Shown piece by piece: positions 34,936 through 43,596 of a stretch of DNA of 64,000 nucleotides; position 1 is the stretch's first letter, and every line of letters starts with the position of its first letter. The translations under genes and the position numbers were made by a program. Where the stretch lies: the NCBI GenBank assembly GCA_003149935.1, contig QAMH01000007.1, positions 1-64,000 on the forward strand, given 5' to 3'. The notes beneath the pieces are model-generated. The model searched no databases. It saw only the letters and a list, made by a program, of their open reading frames with translations, and was not told where the DNA came from. Source of the stretch: Coriobacteriia bacterium. GTDB taxonomy: Bacteria > Actinomycetota > Coriobacteriia > Coriobacteriales > QAMH01.

Positions 34936-36534
34936 ATGAATACCAAGACGCAAGTCATGCCGCTGAAAGGCGTTATCGCAGCTCTTTGTGCGCTGGCGTT
35001 GGCGCTGGCTCTCGTGCCCGTCACGGCGCTCTCCGCCCATGCGGATAACCCGGCAAGCAGCACGAGTGGCGAGTGCACGTGGACGATCGATGGCGCAGGC
35101 ACCCTCACCATCGCCCCTGCCAACGGCTCAAGCGGAACGCTCGCCAATCTCGAGTACCATACAGACAACAGCGCTCCGTGGCTTGCCCATCGCAGCGCCA
35201 TCAAGGCCGTGGTCATCAAGCCCGGCGTCAAGGCAAACGAGAACCTGAGCGGCATGTTCGCCGACTGTGCGTTCATCACGTCCATCGATCTGGCTGGTCT
35301 GGATACCGCCCGTACCACCAACATGGAGAGCATGTTCCTCGGGTGCACTCGTCTCGCGACCATTGATGCGACAAGGCTTTCCACGGCCAACGTCGAGGAC
35401 ATGACCATGATGTTCAAGGGCTGCTCGGCCCTCACCTCGCTTGACGTTTCCGGGTTCAACACATCGAAGGTTGTCAAGATGCAGGCCATGTTCGAGTCAT
35501 GCACGGAGCTGAGCACGCTGAACGTATCGGGCTTCGACACCTCAAAAGTCGAGGTCATGACAGGCATGTTCGCGAGTTGTCCGCGTCTGTCGTCTCTCGA
35601 CGTCTCCAGGTTCGATACCTCGCGCGTGACGCACATGGACAGCATGTTCTCCGGGTGCGCCTCGCTCGGATCCCTAAACGTTTCGAACTTCGATACCTCG
35701 CGCGTCGCGGTCATGGGCAACATGTTCTCCGGCTGCTCCTCCATCGGCTCGCTCGATGTCTCCAAGTTCGACACCTCCGACGTCATCAGCATGGAGGGCA
35801 TGTTCTACGGCTGCAAGGCGCTTCGCTCGCTGGATCTCTCGAGCTTCGATACCTCCAAGGTGACGAGGATGGAGCTCGGACCCTACAAGATGTTCGGCGG
35901 CTGCGATGACCTTGCCGAGGTGAAGCTTGGCACCGGCTTCAGCTTCAAGGGCGCGAGAAACGAGGTGCTCACGACGCTGCCCGAGGGCGAGTGGCACTCG
36001 GAGGCCCTGGATAAGACCTTCACGGCCGCGCAGATCGCCGCCGATCGCAATAACGCGGCTGATAGCTACAGCAGGTACATTCCCGATGACCCCGAGAAGC
36101 CCAGGCCGACGGAGCCTCAAGGTGAGCGCATCACGATGTTCCGCCTCTACAACCCCAACTCGGGCGAGCACTTCTACACGTCAAGCGAGGTCGAGCGCGA
36201 CAATTGCGTGGTCAACGGCTGGAATGACGAGGGCATCGGCTGGATTGCCCCGTCCGAGGGTCAGCCGGTCTACCGTCTCTACAATCCCAACCTGCCTGGT
36301 GAGCATCACTACACGATGAGCACCGTCGAGAAGAGCAACCTCACGAGCCTGGGTTGGATTGACGAAGGCGTGAGGTGGTATTCGGGCGGATATACGCCGC
36401 TCATGCGCGAGTACAACCCCAACGAGTACGCGAACAATCATAACTACACGTCCAGCGAAGTCGAGCATAACCATCTTGTTAGCATTGGTTGGAACGACGA
36501 GGGCATAGGTTGGTATGGAATCGAGGGACGCTAA
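34936..36534 (+). CDS. Secreted BspA-like protein with DUF5648
   Basis: A 532-residue exported protein: signal peptide (to about residue 36), DUF285 repeats (about 95-320, with at least eight units such as MFSGCASLGSLNVSNFDTS) and the three-module DUF5648 (about 400-532). AAGGAGGA precedes the ATG and the gene starts 24 nt after its neighbour. The LRR units are closer to each other than to those of other island genes, suggesting local duplication. Confidence 0.84.
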   Translation: MNTKTQVMPLKGVIAALCALALALALVPVTALSAHADNPASSTSGECTWTIDGAGTLTIAPANGSSGTLANLEYHTDNSAPWLAHRSAIKAVVIKPGVKANENLSGMFADCAFITSIDLAGLDTARTTNMESMFLGCTRLATIDATRLSTANVEDMTMMFKGCSALTSLDVSGFNTSKVVKMQAMFESCTELSTLNVSGFDTSKVEVMTGMFASCPRLSSLDVSRFDTSRVTHMDSMFSGCASLGSLNVSNFDTSRVAVMGNMFSGCSSIGSLDVSKFDTSDVISMEGMFYGCKALRSLDLSSFDTSKVTRMELGPYKMFGGCDDLAEVKLGTGFSFKGARNEVLTTLPEGEWHSEALDKTFTAAQIAADRNNAADSYSRYIPDDPEKPRPTEPQGERITMFRLYNPNSGEHFYTSSEVERDNCVVNGWNDEGIGWIAPSEGQPVYRLYNPNLPGEHHYTMSTVEKSNLTSLGWIDEGVRWYSGGYTPLMREYNPNEYANNHNYTSSEVEHNHLVSIGWNDEGIGWYGIEGR

Positions 36535-36580
36535 AGCGCGTCCTGGAAGAAAAAGCGCCTAGCGCATGAAGGAGGAATCC

Positions 36581-37621
36581 ATGGAGATTTCGAAGTCAAC
36601 ACACTGGAGAGTCGCAAGGGCGCTGCTCGCCGTGCTCTGCGCATGCGCGATCGCTCTGGCGGTCACGCTGGCTGCACAGCCTGCCCAGCAGGCCTATGCG
36701 GCTAACGGAAAGACGGGCGCCGAGGTCATGTTCCGTCTCTATAACCCCAACTCCGGCGAGCACTTCTACACGTCAAGCGAGGTCGAGCGCGACAATTGCG
36801 TGGTCAACGGCTGGGATGACGAGGGCAGGGGCTGGGTTGCCCCCACCGAGGGCGAGCCGGTATACCGCGTCTACAATCCCAACGCCGGCGAGCATCACTA
36901 CACGATGAGCACCGTCGAGCGCGATAGCCTGGTTTCTTTGGGCTGGATTGACGAGGGCGAGCGCTGGCGCTCCAACGCCACGAAGCACGTCGTGTTGTAC
37001 CGCCTCTACAATCCCAACGAGTTCGCCAATAACCACCATTACACCAAGGATGCTGGCGAGCGAGACATTCTGGTAAGCAAGGGATGGAAGTACGAAGGCG
37101 AGAGCTGGTATGGCACGGAGTATTACGCTGATATCGAGATGAAGGACCTGGGCACCATCACGGTCTCCCTCGATGCCACCGCTGCTCCCAAGACGGTCGA
37201 CAACTTCGTGAAGCTCGCCAACAAGGGCTTCTACGACGGACTGACTTTCCATCGCATCATCAAGGACTTCATGATGCAGGGCGGCGACCCGCTTGGCACC
37301 GGTGGTGGCGGTAGCGGTGAGAACATCATCGGCGAGTTTGCCGACAACGGCTTCGATAATCCCATCTCCCACACGAGGGGTGCGATTTCGATGGCTCGCT
37401 CCAGCGACCCCAACTCCGCCAGCTCGCAGTTCTTCATCTGCCACAAGGATGTGACTGACCTGGATGGCCACTATGCCACGTTCGGCAATGTCATCGATGG
37501 TATCGAGATCGTGGACAAGATCTGCGACGAGATTGGCAAGCCTGCTGATGATCCCAACAACGGAATGATTGACAGGGATAAGCGCCCTGTCATCAGCAAG
37601 ATCACGACGGGCCTGCTCTAA
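36581..37621 (+). CDS. Secreted DUF5648-cyclophilin fusion
   Basis: A 346-residue exported protein. After a signal or anchor segment (about 10-38, QQAYA) come three DUF5648 modules (about 45-180), then a cyclophilin-type peptidyl-prolyl isomerase (about 184-346) with FHRIIKDFMMQGGDP (catalytic Arg, Phe and Gln), SSQFFICHKD and FGNVIDGIEIVDKI. The order is reversed compared with other island members, where DUF5648 is last. It may fold or modify island proteins outside the cell; this is inference. ATG 36581 is chosen because AAGGAGGA lies 5 nt upstream; ATG 36566 would precede that site. Confidence 0.88.
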   Translation: MEISKSTHWRVARALLAVLCACAIALAVTLAAQPAQQAYAANGKTGAEVMFRLYNPNSGEHFYTSSEVERDNCVVNGWDDEGRGWVAPTEGEPVYRVYNPNAGEHHYTMSTVERDSLVSLGWIDEGERWRSNATKHVVLYRLYNPNEFANNHHYTKDAGERDILVSKGWKYEGESWYGTEYYADIEMKDLGTITVSLDATAAPKTVDNFVKLANKGFYDGLTFHRIIKDFMMQGGDPLGTGGGGSGENIIGEFADNGFDNPISHTRGAISMARSSDPNSASSQFFICHKDVTDLDGHYATFGNVIDGIEIVDKICDEIGKPADDPNNGMIDRDKRPVISKITTGLL

Positions 37622-37633
37622 GCAGGAGCGAGA

Positions 37634-37671
37634 ACGGGGTGGCCGCTCTCTGAGTGACCACCCCGTTTCGT
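37634..37671 (+). terminator. Terminator at the end of the surface island
   Basis: ACGGGGTGG (37634-37642) pairs with CCACCCCGT (37658-37666), followed by a short TTCGT tail. Confidence 0.7.
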
Positions 37672-37681
37672 CAGGCAAAAC

Positions 37682-37709
37682 AAAAACGGGCCGGCATGAT
37701 GCCGGCCCG
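37682..37709 (-). terminator. Terminator of tRNA-Arg
   Basis: CGGGCCGGCAT (37687-37697) and ATGCCGGCCCG (37699-37709) form an 11-bp perfect stem. Read on the - strand it follows the tRNA and is trailed by a T5 run (A5 at 37682-37686). Confidence 0.85.
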
Positions 37710-37717
37710 ATTCTTTA

Positions 37718-37794
37718 TGGTGGGGCATAAGGGATTCGAACCCCTGACGTACTGATTCGTAGTCAGTCCCTCTATCCAGCTGAGGTAATGCCCC
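37718..37794 (-). tRNA. tRNA-Arg (ACG)
   Basis: On the - strand the 7-bp acceptor GGGGCAT/ATGCCCC, the D arm, an anticodon stem CTGA-CTACGAA-TCAG giving ACG, the T arm with GGTTCGAATC and an encoded CCA are all present. It is transcribed against the surface island. Confidence 0.97.
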
Positions 37795-37868
37795 GATGAA
37801 GCCTGAACATAATACCACCGCAGCCGAGCATGTCAAATGCTGTTTCAATTTGCAATGCACTTTCTCCC

Positions 37869-38048
37869 TGTCATTTCGACCGGAGGAGCGGCACGCCTCC
37901 CCTGTCATTTCGACCGGAGGCGCGAAGCGCCGGAGTGGAGAAATCTCGCAGCAAGTCGCTGTCCTGGACAATAGGCGGGCGCTGCGCGCATGAATCGTCG
38001 GGAGATTTCTCGACTCCGCTCACTTCGTTCGCCTCGCTCGAAATGACA
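37869..38048. repeat. TGTCATTTCGA-type palindromic repeat cluster
   Basis: Two left ends (37869 and 37903) and one right end GCTCGAAATGACA at 38036-38048, together spanning 180 nt between tRNA-Arg and a small gene. Confidence 0.85.
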
Positions 38049-38138
38049 GAGAGGGAACCATGATTGCTTCCTCCAAAATGACAAACGAACACGTGCTATG
38101 ATTTCGCAATACGTGTGAATTTCAACTGGAGGTTAATC

Positions 38139-38390
38139 ATGTGCGCAAATGGCGTAAACACCCAGCAGCTCAAGGATACGGTCAATCAGATTGACGAGAC
38201 GGTCGCTCTCACGAGGCGCTGGACGCATCGCATGTACCATCTCGCATCCGATGGGCAGATGGAGCGCACCGCCATGCAGCTCCAGAAGATCCAGATGGAG
38301 CTCGACAACGTGCGCGAGATGCTCACCGAGGCCCAAGATGCCATCGAGCGCGATGACGCCGACACGGGCGTAACGGTCACCGCTGTCTAA
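38139..38390 (+). CDS. Small hypothetical protein, probably coiled-coil
   Basis: An 83-residue protein that I do not recognise. It is mostly helical, with heptad-like Leu/Met/Ile positions (QLKDTVNQIDETVAL, QLQKIQMELDNVREML) and an acidic end. No signal peptide. The ATG 38139 has TGGAGGT 5 nt upstream; an earlier ATG at 38115 is less likely. The next gene starts 7 nt downstream, so the two form an operon. Confidence 0.7.
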   Translation: MCANGVNTQQLKDTVNQIDETVALTRRWTHRMYHLASDGQMERTAMQLQKIQMELDNVREMLTEAQDAIERDDADTGVTVTAV

Positions 38391-38397
38391 GCTTTCC

Positions 38398-38790
38398 ATG
38401 ACGCAGGCTCAAGACACCACGCTCGTCGTGCTCGCGCATGCGCCTCTCGACGTGCGGGTGGCTTCTGCCCTGCAATCCGCTGCGCAGGCGCTCGGCTATG
38501 CGGACGGCTGTGCCATCGTGCAGCTCTCGGAGACCGGCGATCTCAAGCGTTTCGTCTTCGAGGCCGATCCCTGGTCGCTCATCGCAATCGATGACGCTTC
38601 GATTGACGCCTTGCGCGGGGCTTTCGATCTAGATGAGCAGGCCTTTGCCGCAGATGTCCCCGTGCATGTCACAGGCTATCGACTGGTTGCCGTGCCAGGA
38701 TTCGCGGATTGCCTCGATGACCCCGATGCCAAGCGCGTTGCGTGGGTTCGCATGCAGGCAGCCGCTCATCCAGGCAATCCGCTCGACTAG
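38398..38790 (+). CDS. Hypothetical protein
   Basis: A 130-residue soluble protein with no motif known to me. Alternating strand and helix (TTLVVLAHAPLDVRVASALQ, SLIAIDDASIDALRGAF, YRLVAVPGFADCLDD) suggest a Rossmann-like alpha/beta fold. It sits directly behind the coiled-coil gene and ahead of tRNA-Ser. The ATG 38398 lies in TTTCCATGACG with only a weak ribosome site, so translation may be coupled. Confidence 0.6.
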   Translation: MTQAQDTTLVVLAHAPLDVRVASALQSAAQALGYADGCAIVQLSETGDLKRFVFEADPWSLIAIDDASIDALRGAFDLDEQAFAADVPVHVTGYRLVAVPGFADCLDDPDAKRVAWVRMQAAAHPGNPLD

Positions 38791-38856
38791 TCCGAATGCG
38801 GCGTGTATCACCTCGTAACGTTTGTGCTATCATTCCGATTTGCGTCGAATTGGCAC

Positions 38857-38951
38857 GGAGAGCTGGCCGAGTTGGCTGAAGGCGCTCGCCTGCTAAGCGA
38901 GTATAGGGTTAGATAGCCCTATCTGGGGTTCGAATCCCCAGCTCTCCGCCA
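38857..38951 (+). tRNA. tRNA-Ser (GCT)
   Basis: Acceptor GGAGAGC/GCTCTCC, a long variable arm (AGGGTTAGATAGCCCT) typical of class II tRNAs, anticodon loop CTGCTAA giving GCT, T arm GGGTTCGAATCCCC and encoded CCA at 38949-38951. Confidence 0.97.
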
Positions 38952-38969
38952 GACGCTTTTTTGTTGTCC

Positions 38970-39139
38970 AGAAGAAAGGAACTCTGTGAAACCCCGACCT
39001 CACAGTAGTTAGCCTTTCCGGACCTCCTCTTGGCGGCCCGGTGGGGCCGTCGTTTCGCCACGCATAACAGCATCGCGCGGGTCATGCCCGCATAGCCTTT
39101 TTGCGCGGCACATAGGTATGAATAGAGGAGTCCGCCTGC
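38970..39139 (+). promoter_or_regulatory. Structured leader before the MgtE-N/CBS gene
   Basis: Three hairpins lie here: CTGTGA/TCACAG, GGCGGCCC/GGGCCGTC and GCGGG/CCCGC, then TTTTTGCGCGG and the ribosome site. Such a leader ahead of a probable Mg2+ gene pair could be a metal-responsive riboswitch, but the conserved core of the M-box is not recognisable by eye. Confidence 0.35.
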
Positions 39140-40477
39140 ATGATTTACCTGCGTCAGATTCTCAAGCAACCCGTCTTCGATAAGGACGGCGAACAAATCG
39201 GCGTCATCAGTGACTTGGCCATCGCCACCGGCGAGGTCTTTCCGCGCGTCACCTCGCTGGCCTTCATTGGCCCGCGCAAGACTCCGTTTATGATTTCGTG
39301 GCGCAAGTACGTCGAGTCCTATGATGGCAGCTGCGTACGCCTCAACGTGCCGTCGTCGGACATTCGCTTCTCGTACCTGCAGCCCGATGAGGTGTTGCTC
39401 GCGCGTGATTTGCTCGACAAGCAGATCGTCGACACGCAGGGCATGAAGGTCGTGCGCGTTAACGACCTCAAGCTTTCCGATAGCCCGGCGGGTCTGCGCC
39501 TGCTCGGTGCCGAGACGGGCATCCGCGGCCTGCTCTTCGGCATCTCGCCGCATCTCGAGAAGGCCGTCAACGCCATCGCGACGGCTTTTGGGCATCCGCT
39601 CAAGGAGCGTCTCATCGCGTGGAACTACATGGAGCTCATCGAGCGCGACATGTCGCAGATCAAGCTCTCCGTGAGTCACAAGCGCCTGCATGACATGCAT
39701 CCGGCCGATGTCGCCGACATCATCGAGCAGCTCGAGCCGCAGCATCGCCAGGCGGTCTTCGACAAGCTCGACGCCGGTCAGGCAGCCGATGCGGTCGCCG
39801 AGCTCGAGGACGAGTTCCAGGCCGATGTCATCGAGGACATGACCACGAGTCGCGGTGCCGCCGTTCTCAACGAGATGGATCCTGATGACGCGGCCGACAT
39901 CATCGGCGACCTGCCGTATGACAAGGCCGAGAAGCTCCTGCGACTCATGGGCGTCGAGGAGTCGGCCTCGGTGCGCTCGTTGCTCGGCTACAAGGAGGAG
40001 ACGGCCGGCGGCATCATGACCACCGACTTCCTCACCGTGAACGATGACCTGACCGTCTCGGATGCCATCGAGGCCATACGCGAGATGGACGAGAACCAGG
40101 AGAGCATCCACTACCTCTACCTCGTGTCCGACAACGACGTGCTCACCGGCGTGCTGAGCCTGCGAACGCTCGTCATCGCCAAACCCGAGATGTCGCTTGA
40201 CGAGCTCAGCACAAAGGAGCTCATTACCGTGCATCCCGACCTCGACCAGGAGGAGTGCGCACAGACCATTGCCAAGTACGACTTGCTCGCCATTCCCGTC
40301 GTCGACGAGCAAGGTGTCATGCTCGGCGTCGTCACCGTCGATGATGCCATGGACGTTTTGGAGGAGGAGCACGAGGAGGATCTGCAGCAGCGCTCCATCT
40401 CGAGCCCCTGGGTCATCGGCATCATCGTCGCGCTGCTCATCGTTATCGGCGTGCTTATCTTCATGCTCAATAGCTAG
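39140..40477 (+). CDS. MgtE N-domain and CBS-domain protein
   Basis: A 445-residue protein with PRC-barrel-like strands (about 1-170), an MgtE intracellular N domain (about 175-300, MHPADVADIIEQLEPQHRQ and DDAADIIGDLP) and two CBS domains (about 300-420, ETAGGIMTTDFLTV). The five-helix MgtE channel is missing; only one C-terminal helix (about 422-443) remains. In MgtE the N and CBS domains sense cytosolic Mg2+. With an NRMT-like carrier gene 11 nt downstream, this protein may regulate that carrier or hold it at the membrane; this is inference. Confidence 0.82.
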   Translation: MIYLRQILKQPVFDKDGEQIGVISDLAIATGEVFPRVTSLAFIGPRKTPFMISWRKYVESYDGSCVRLNVPSSDIRFSYLQPDEVLLARDLLDKQIVDTQGMKVVRVNDLKLSDSPAGLRLLGAETGIRGLLFGISPHLEKAVNAIATAFGHPLKERLIAWNYMELIERDMSQIKLSVSHKRLHDMHPADVADIIEQLEPQHRQAVFDKLDAGQAADAVAELEDEFQADVIEDMTTSRGAAVLNEMDPDDAADIIGDLPYDKAEKLLRLMGVEESASVRSLLGYKEETAGGIMTTDFLTVNDDLTVSDAIEAIREMDENQESIHYLYLVSDNDVLTGVLSLRTLVIAKPEMSLDELSTKELITVHPDLDQEECAQTIAKYDLLAIPVVDEQGVMLGVVTVDDAMDVLEEEHEEDLQQRSISSPWVIGIIVALLIVIGVLIFMLNS

Positions 40478-40488
40478 AGGGCGATGAC

Positions 40489-41772
40489 GTGACGAACGAG
40501 AAGCTGACAGAACGCGAGGGATTGCAGCAAGGCCAGCCGGCTCCACGCAAGAGGAGCCGCGTCCTCATCGTGCTCGCGGCGCTTGGTCCTGGCGTTGTCG
40601 CCGCAATGGCGGGCAACGATGCTGGCGGCATCTCGACATATTCGACCATCGGTGCCAAGTTCGGCTACGGGACCTTGTGGATTATCCCCATCATGATGGT
40701 GATGCTCGCCATCGTGCAGGAGGGAGCCTCGCGCATGGGCGCGGTGACGGGCAAGGGCTTCGCGTCGCTCATTCGCGAGCAGTTTGGCGTGCGCCTGACC
40801 GCGCTCGCCATGATTGCCGTGCTCATCGAGAGCGGCGCTGCCACGCTTTCGGAGTTTGCCGGTATCGCCGCTGGCATGGAGCTCTTTGGCGTGAGCAAGT
40901 ACATTGCGGTTCCCATTGCCGGCGTCGTTGTGTGGCTGCTTGTCATGGGCGGCAGCTACAAGCGTGTCGAGAAGGTGTTCCTTGCCATCAGCTGCGTGTT
41001 CGTGACGTATATCGTCGCGGCGTTTCTCGCGCAGCCAAATTGGGGCGAGGTCGGTTTGTCTCTCGTGATTCCCCATTTCGAGAATAACCCGAGTTTCATC
41101 AGCTTGGTGATTGCCACCGTGGGCACCACCATCGCTCCCTGGATGATTTTCCTGACGCAGAACAACGTCGTGGATAAGGGCGTCACGCCCGACGAGCTTC
41201 CGCTCGAGCGTATCGATGCCATTGGCGGTGCGATTGTCGCGTGTGCGGTTGCCGGCTTCATCATCATCACGACGGGCACCGTCCTGTATCCGCAGGGAAT
41301 CACCGTGGACAGCGCCGCCGCGGCCGCAACGGCGCTCACGCCCATCGCCGGGCAATACGCCACGGTGCTCTTCGGCGTCGGGCTCGTCGCGGCAAGCTTC
41401 TTGGCTGCCTGCGTCGTTCCGCTTGTGGCCTCGAGTGCCATTTGCGAGGCATTTGGCTGGGAGCGCGGCGTGGACCGCGGCTGGAACGATGCCCCCGCAT
41501 TCCGCGGCATCTACACTGCCATGATCGTCATCGGCGTCGTGGTGACGCTCATTCCCGATGTCAGCCTCATCAGCATCATGTTGATTGCGCAGTTCGTCAG
41601 CGGCGTGCTGTTGCCGGTCCTGCTCATCTTCATGGTGCTCATCCTCTCCGACCGTCATGTCATGCGCGCGTACACCAACCGCCGACTGCTCACCGTGCTC
41701 ATCTGGGTGCTCATCGTGGTAGTCTTCGTGTTGACGATAGGCTGTTTGGCCATGACCGTGCTCGGCTTTTGA
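40489..41772 (+). CDS. Nramp-family divalent metal transporter, NRMT-like
   Basis: A 427-residue protein with about eleven membrane helices. Helix 1 reads LGPGVVAAMAGNDAGG where classical Nramps have DPGN, and helix 6 reads TTIAPWMIF, with Ala in place of the Met of the MPH motif that selects Mn and Fe. Loss of that Met is the mark of NRAMP-related Mg2+ transporters (NRMT, known from Clostridium acetobutylicum and Eggerthella lenta). So Mg2+ uptake is more likely than Mn2+. It starts with GTG 11 nt after the MgtE-N/CBS gene, supporting a joint operon. Confidence 0.8.
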   Translation: MTNEKLTEREGLQQGQPAPRKRSRVLIVLAALGPGVVAAMAGNDAGGISTYSTIGAKFGYGTLWIIPIMMVMLAIVQEGASRMGAVTGKGFASLIREQFGVRLTALAMIAVLIESGAATLSEFAGIAAGMELFGVSKYIAVPIAGVVVWLLVMGGSYKRVEKVFLAISCVFVTYIVAAFLAQPNWGEVGLSLVIPHFENNPSFISLVIATVGTTIAPWMIFLTQNNVVDKGVTPDELPLERIDAIGGAIVACAVAGFIIITTGTVLYPQGITVDSAAAAATALTPIAGQYATVLFGVGLVAASFLAACVVPLVASSAICEAFGWERGVDRGWNDAPAFRGIYTAMIVIGVVVTLIPDVSLISIMLIAQFVSGVLLPVLLIFMVLILSDRHVMRAYTNRRLLTVLIWVLIVVVFVLTIGCLAMTVLGF

Positions 41773-41780
41773 GGTGAGAG

Positions 41781-42014
41781 ATGCGCTGCTGGGAAGACAG
41801 GGGTTGCCACGGGGCGATGTCGAAAGACTGTCCGCATGATGCCACGGGCATCTGCCCGCGCGACTGCATCAACACCATATGCGATTGCTCCTGGTACGAG
41901 CGTGCCAGCGCCATGGAAATGCTCGATGCCTATGACGTCGACTTCAGCGTGGCTCGCAAGGAGAACTGCCACAACTGCCGCTTCTTCCTCTCACGGGCTC
42001 CCAAGATTGCATAG
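41781..42014 (+). CDS. Small cysteine-rich protein
   Basis: A 77-residue protein with nine Cys (CPHDATGICPRDCINTICDC and ENCHNCRFF), probably binding zinc or an Fe-S cluster. I do not recognise a family. GAGGTGAG precedes the ATG, and it starts 8 nt after the Nramp gene, so it may belong to that operon. Confidence 0.65.
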   Translation: MRCWEDRGCHGAMSKDCPHDATGICPRDCINTICDCSWYERASAMEMLDAYDVDFSVARKENCHNCRFFLSRAPKIA

Positions 42015-42063
42015 CGAGAGCGAGGCCGCCGGGGCGGGTTTGTCTTGACGGAAATTAACGCTT

Positions 42064-42109
42064 AATGAGACAGTGTCTCTGAGCAGCTGTCTCATTTGCC
42101 TGGTCAGCG
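42064..42109 (+). terminator. Terminator-like hairpin, shared repeat family
   Basis: AATGAGACAG (42064-42073) pairs perfectly with CTGTCTCATT (42087-42096), followed by TGCCTGGTCAGCG. Nearly the same element occurs at 60106-60151 and in part at 56321-56366. Confidence 0.75.
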
Positions 42110-42115
42110 TGCCCT

Positions 42116-42134
42116 CTCATACCAATTGCATGAG
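42116..42134. promoter_or_regulatory. Shared upstream motif, copy 1
   Basis: CTCATACCAATTGCATGAG, 136 nt before the MFS start at 42271. Its ends CTCAT/ATGAG form a dyad. Related 19-mers lie upstream of the Mo-enzyme at 44449, the MFS at 53072 and the Mo-enzyme at 56587, suggesting one regulator. Confidence 0.55.
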
Positions 42135-42270
42135 CAATCTCGTGCGTTTGCGTACCAAATGCGTCCGATTTGGGGCAGACGGCATGAGGCTTGCGCCCTC
42201 TTCTTTCATAGGCTCTACCCAGGAGCCGTAGCCGACGGGGCATCGTCGGCAAAGGAGAGGAGGGCTTGTC

Positions 42271-43569
42271 ATGAGCCAAAGAGTCGAAGTGGCCGAACAC
42301 GGCACATCCCCCGAAGAGATAATCAAAACGCCACGGTACGCGTGGGTGATTCTCGCGATCACGTACTTTGCAAGCATCACCGCACCCCTGGGGCAATTCA
42401 AGGTCACGGCGATTGCCGGGGAGATCATCGGCGCTTACGGCCTGAATTACGCGTCGTTTGGCATGCTGATGACTTGCCTTGCGATCATTGGTGCGATCCT
42501 CGCGTTTCCAGCCGCGTTTATCTGCCGCAAGATTGGCCTCAAGGCAACCTGCATCCTCGCGATGAGCTGCATCATCGTCGGAGGATTGGTCGAGGTGGCC
42601 ACTGGATCAATGATCCTTCTCTACCTTGGCCGTTTTATCGAGGGTGTTGGGCTGGGCCTCATCGGTGTGGCCTCGCCGACAATCATATCGTTGTGGTTTC
42701 CGGAGAAGACTCGTGGCCTTGCCCTGGGCGTGTGGTGCACGTGGGTACCCATGGCCATCACGATCGACTTCAACGTCGCGCCGGCCATGGCCCAGGCAAT
42801 GGGCTGGCAGTCGGTCTTCTATGGCGTCGTGATCATCACGGCCATCGCGCTTGTGCTGTTCATCGCGTTCTATCGTCAGCCAGTGGGAAAGAGCAATATC
42901 GCCAACTATGGCGTCGAGGGGAGCATGAGCGATTGCTTCAAGTACCTCAAGAACAAGTACATCTGGATACTCGGCTTGACCTTCTTGGTGTTTAACTTCA
43001 TCCAGGGCGGTGTCGTGAACACCTACTACCCTACGTATCTTTCCTCGATGGGGTTTGATGCGGGCACGGCAGGATTCATGACCTCGATCATCACGCTCAT
43101 CGGCTTCATCATGAACCCGCTGTCGGGCGCGTGGTCTGATCGCTTGCCGATCAACAAGAAGTTCATCCTCGTAGCCCTGTTTGCCGCGACGAGCTTCGTC
43201 GGCTTCATCGTGGGCTTTCCGGAGACCATGGGGCCGTTTAGCATGGTGGGCATCTGGTTCTTCATCGTGCTCATGGGCTTTTCCGCGGCCTTTGGCGGCG
43301 GCGGAAGCCGTCCCCTCGCACCGACGATCCTGTCGAGCTCGGCCATGGCAGCGACGCTCGGCATGGCGGTCATGCAGTTCACGCAGTGCTTTGGTCAGAT
43401 GCTTGCTCCCGTCTATGGCGCCTGCCTCGATGCCGGCCTTGGCTGGGTAGGCACGGCCTGGGTGACGGTCATCCCGCTTTCCGTCGTCGCGCTCATCCTC
43501 GCGTTCTTCATCAAGCCCGGCGGTAAGACCGCGCCAGGCGAACCTGATGAGGACAAGCCCGTTCGATAG
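42271..43569 (+). CDS. MFS transporter, OFA-like
   Basis: A 432-residue carrier with twelve predicted helices. The family signatures include a first helix following TPRYAWVILAITY, the loop FPAAFICRKIGLK after helix 2 and the second-half loop SGAWSDRLPINKK. It resembles oxalate/formate antiporter-type MFS proteins, which in this group often neighbour aromatic-compound reductases. Substrate is unknown; import of an organic acid or phenol is plausible. It is one of three such carriers within 13 kb. The ATG 42271 has GAGAGGAGG upstream. Confidence 0.82.
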   Translation: MSQRVEVAEHGTSPEEIIKTPRYAWVILAITYFASITAPLGQFKVTAIAGEIIGAYGLNYASFGMLMTCLAIIGAILAFPAAFICRKIGLKATCILAMSCIIVGGLVEVATGSMILLYLGRFIEGVGLGLIGVASPTIISLWFPEKTRGLALGVWCTWVPMAITIDFNVAPAMAQAMGWQSVFYGVVIITAIALVLFIAFYRQPVGKSNIANYGVEGSMSDCFKYLKNKYIWILGLTFLVFNFIQGGVVNTYYPTYLSSMGFDAGTAGFMTSIITLIGFIMNPLSGAWSDRLPINKKFILVALFAATSFVGFIVGFPETMGPFSMVGIWFFIVLMGFSAAFGGGGSRPLAPTILSSSAMAATLGMAVMQFTQCFGQMLAPVYGACLDAGLGWVGTAWVTVIPLSVVALILAFFIKPGGKTAPGEPDEDKPVR

Positions 43570-43596
43570 GACTCGCGCAAACCGCACGCCAACTCC

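Noticed and set aside
38909..40546. - strand frame of 545 residues opposite the MgtE-N/CBS gene
   Set aside because: It mirrors a clear domain protein, begins across tRNA-Ser and has the composition of an antisense frame in high-GC DNA.
40489..41772. Mn2+/Fe2+ transporter MntH
   Set aside because: The Met of the MPH motif and the DPGN motif that define MntH are replaced, which points to the NRMT branch.
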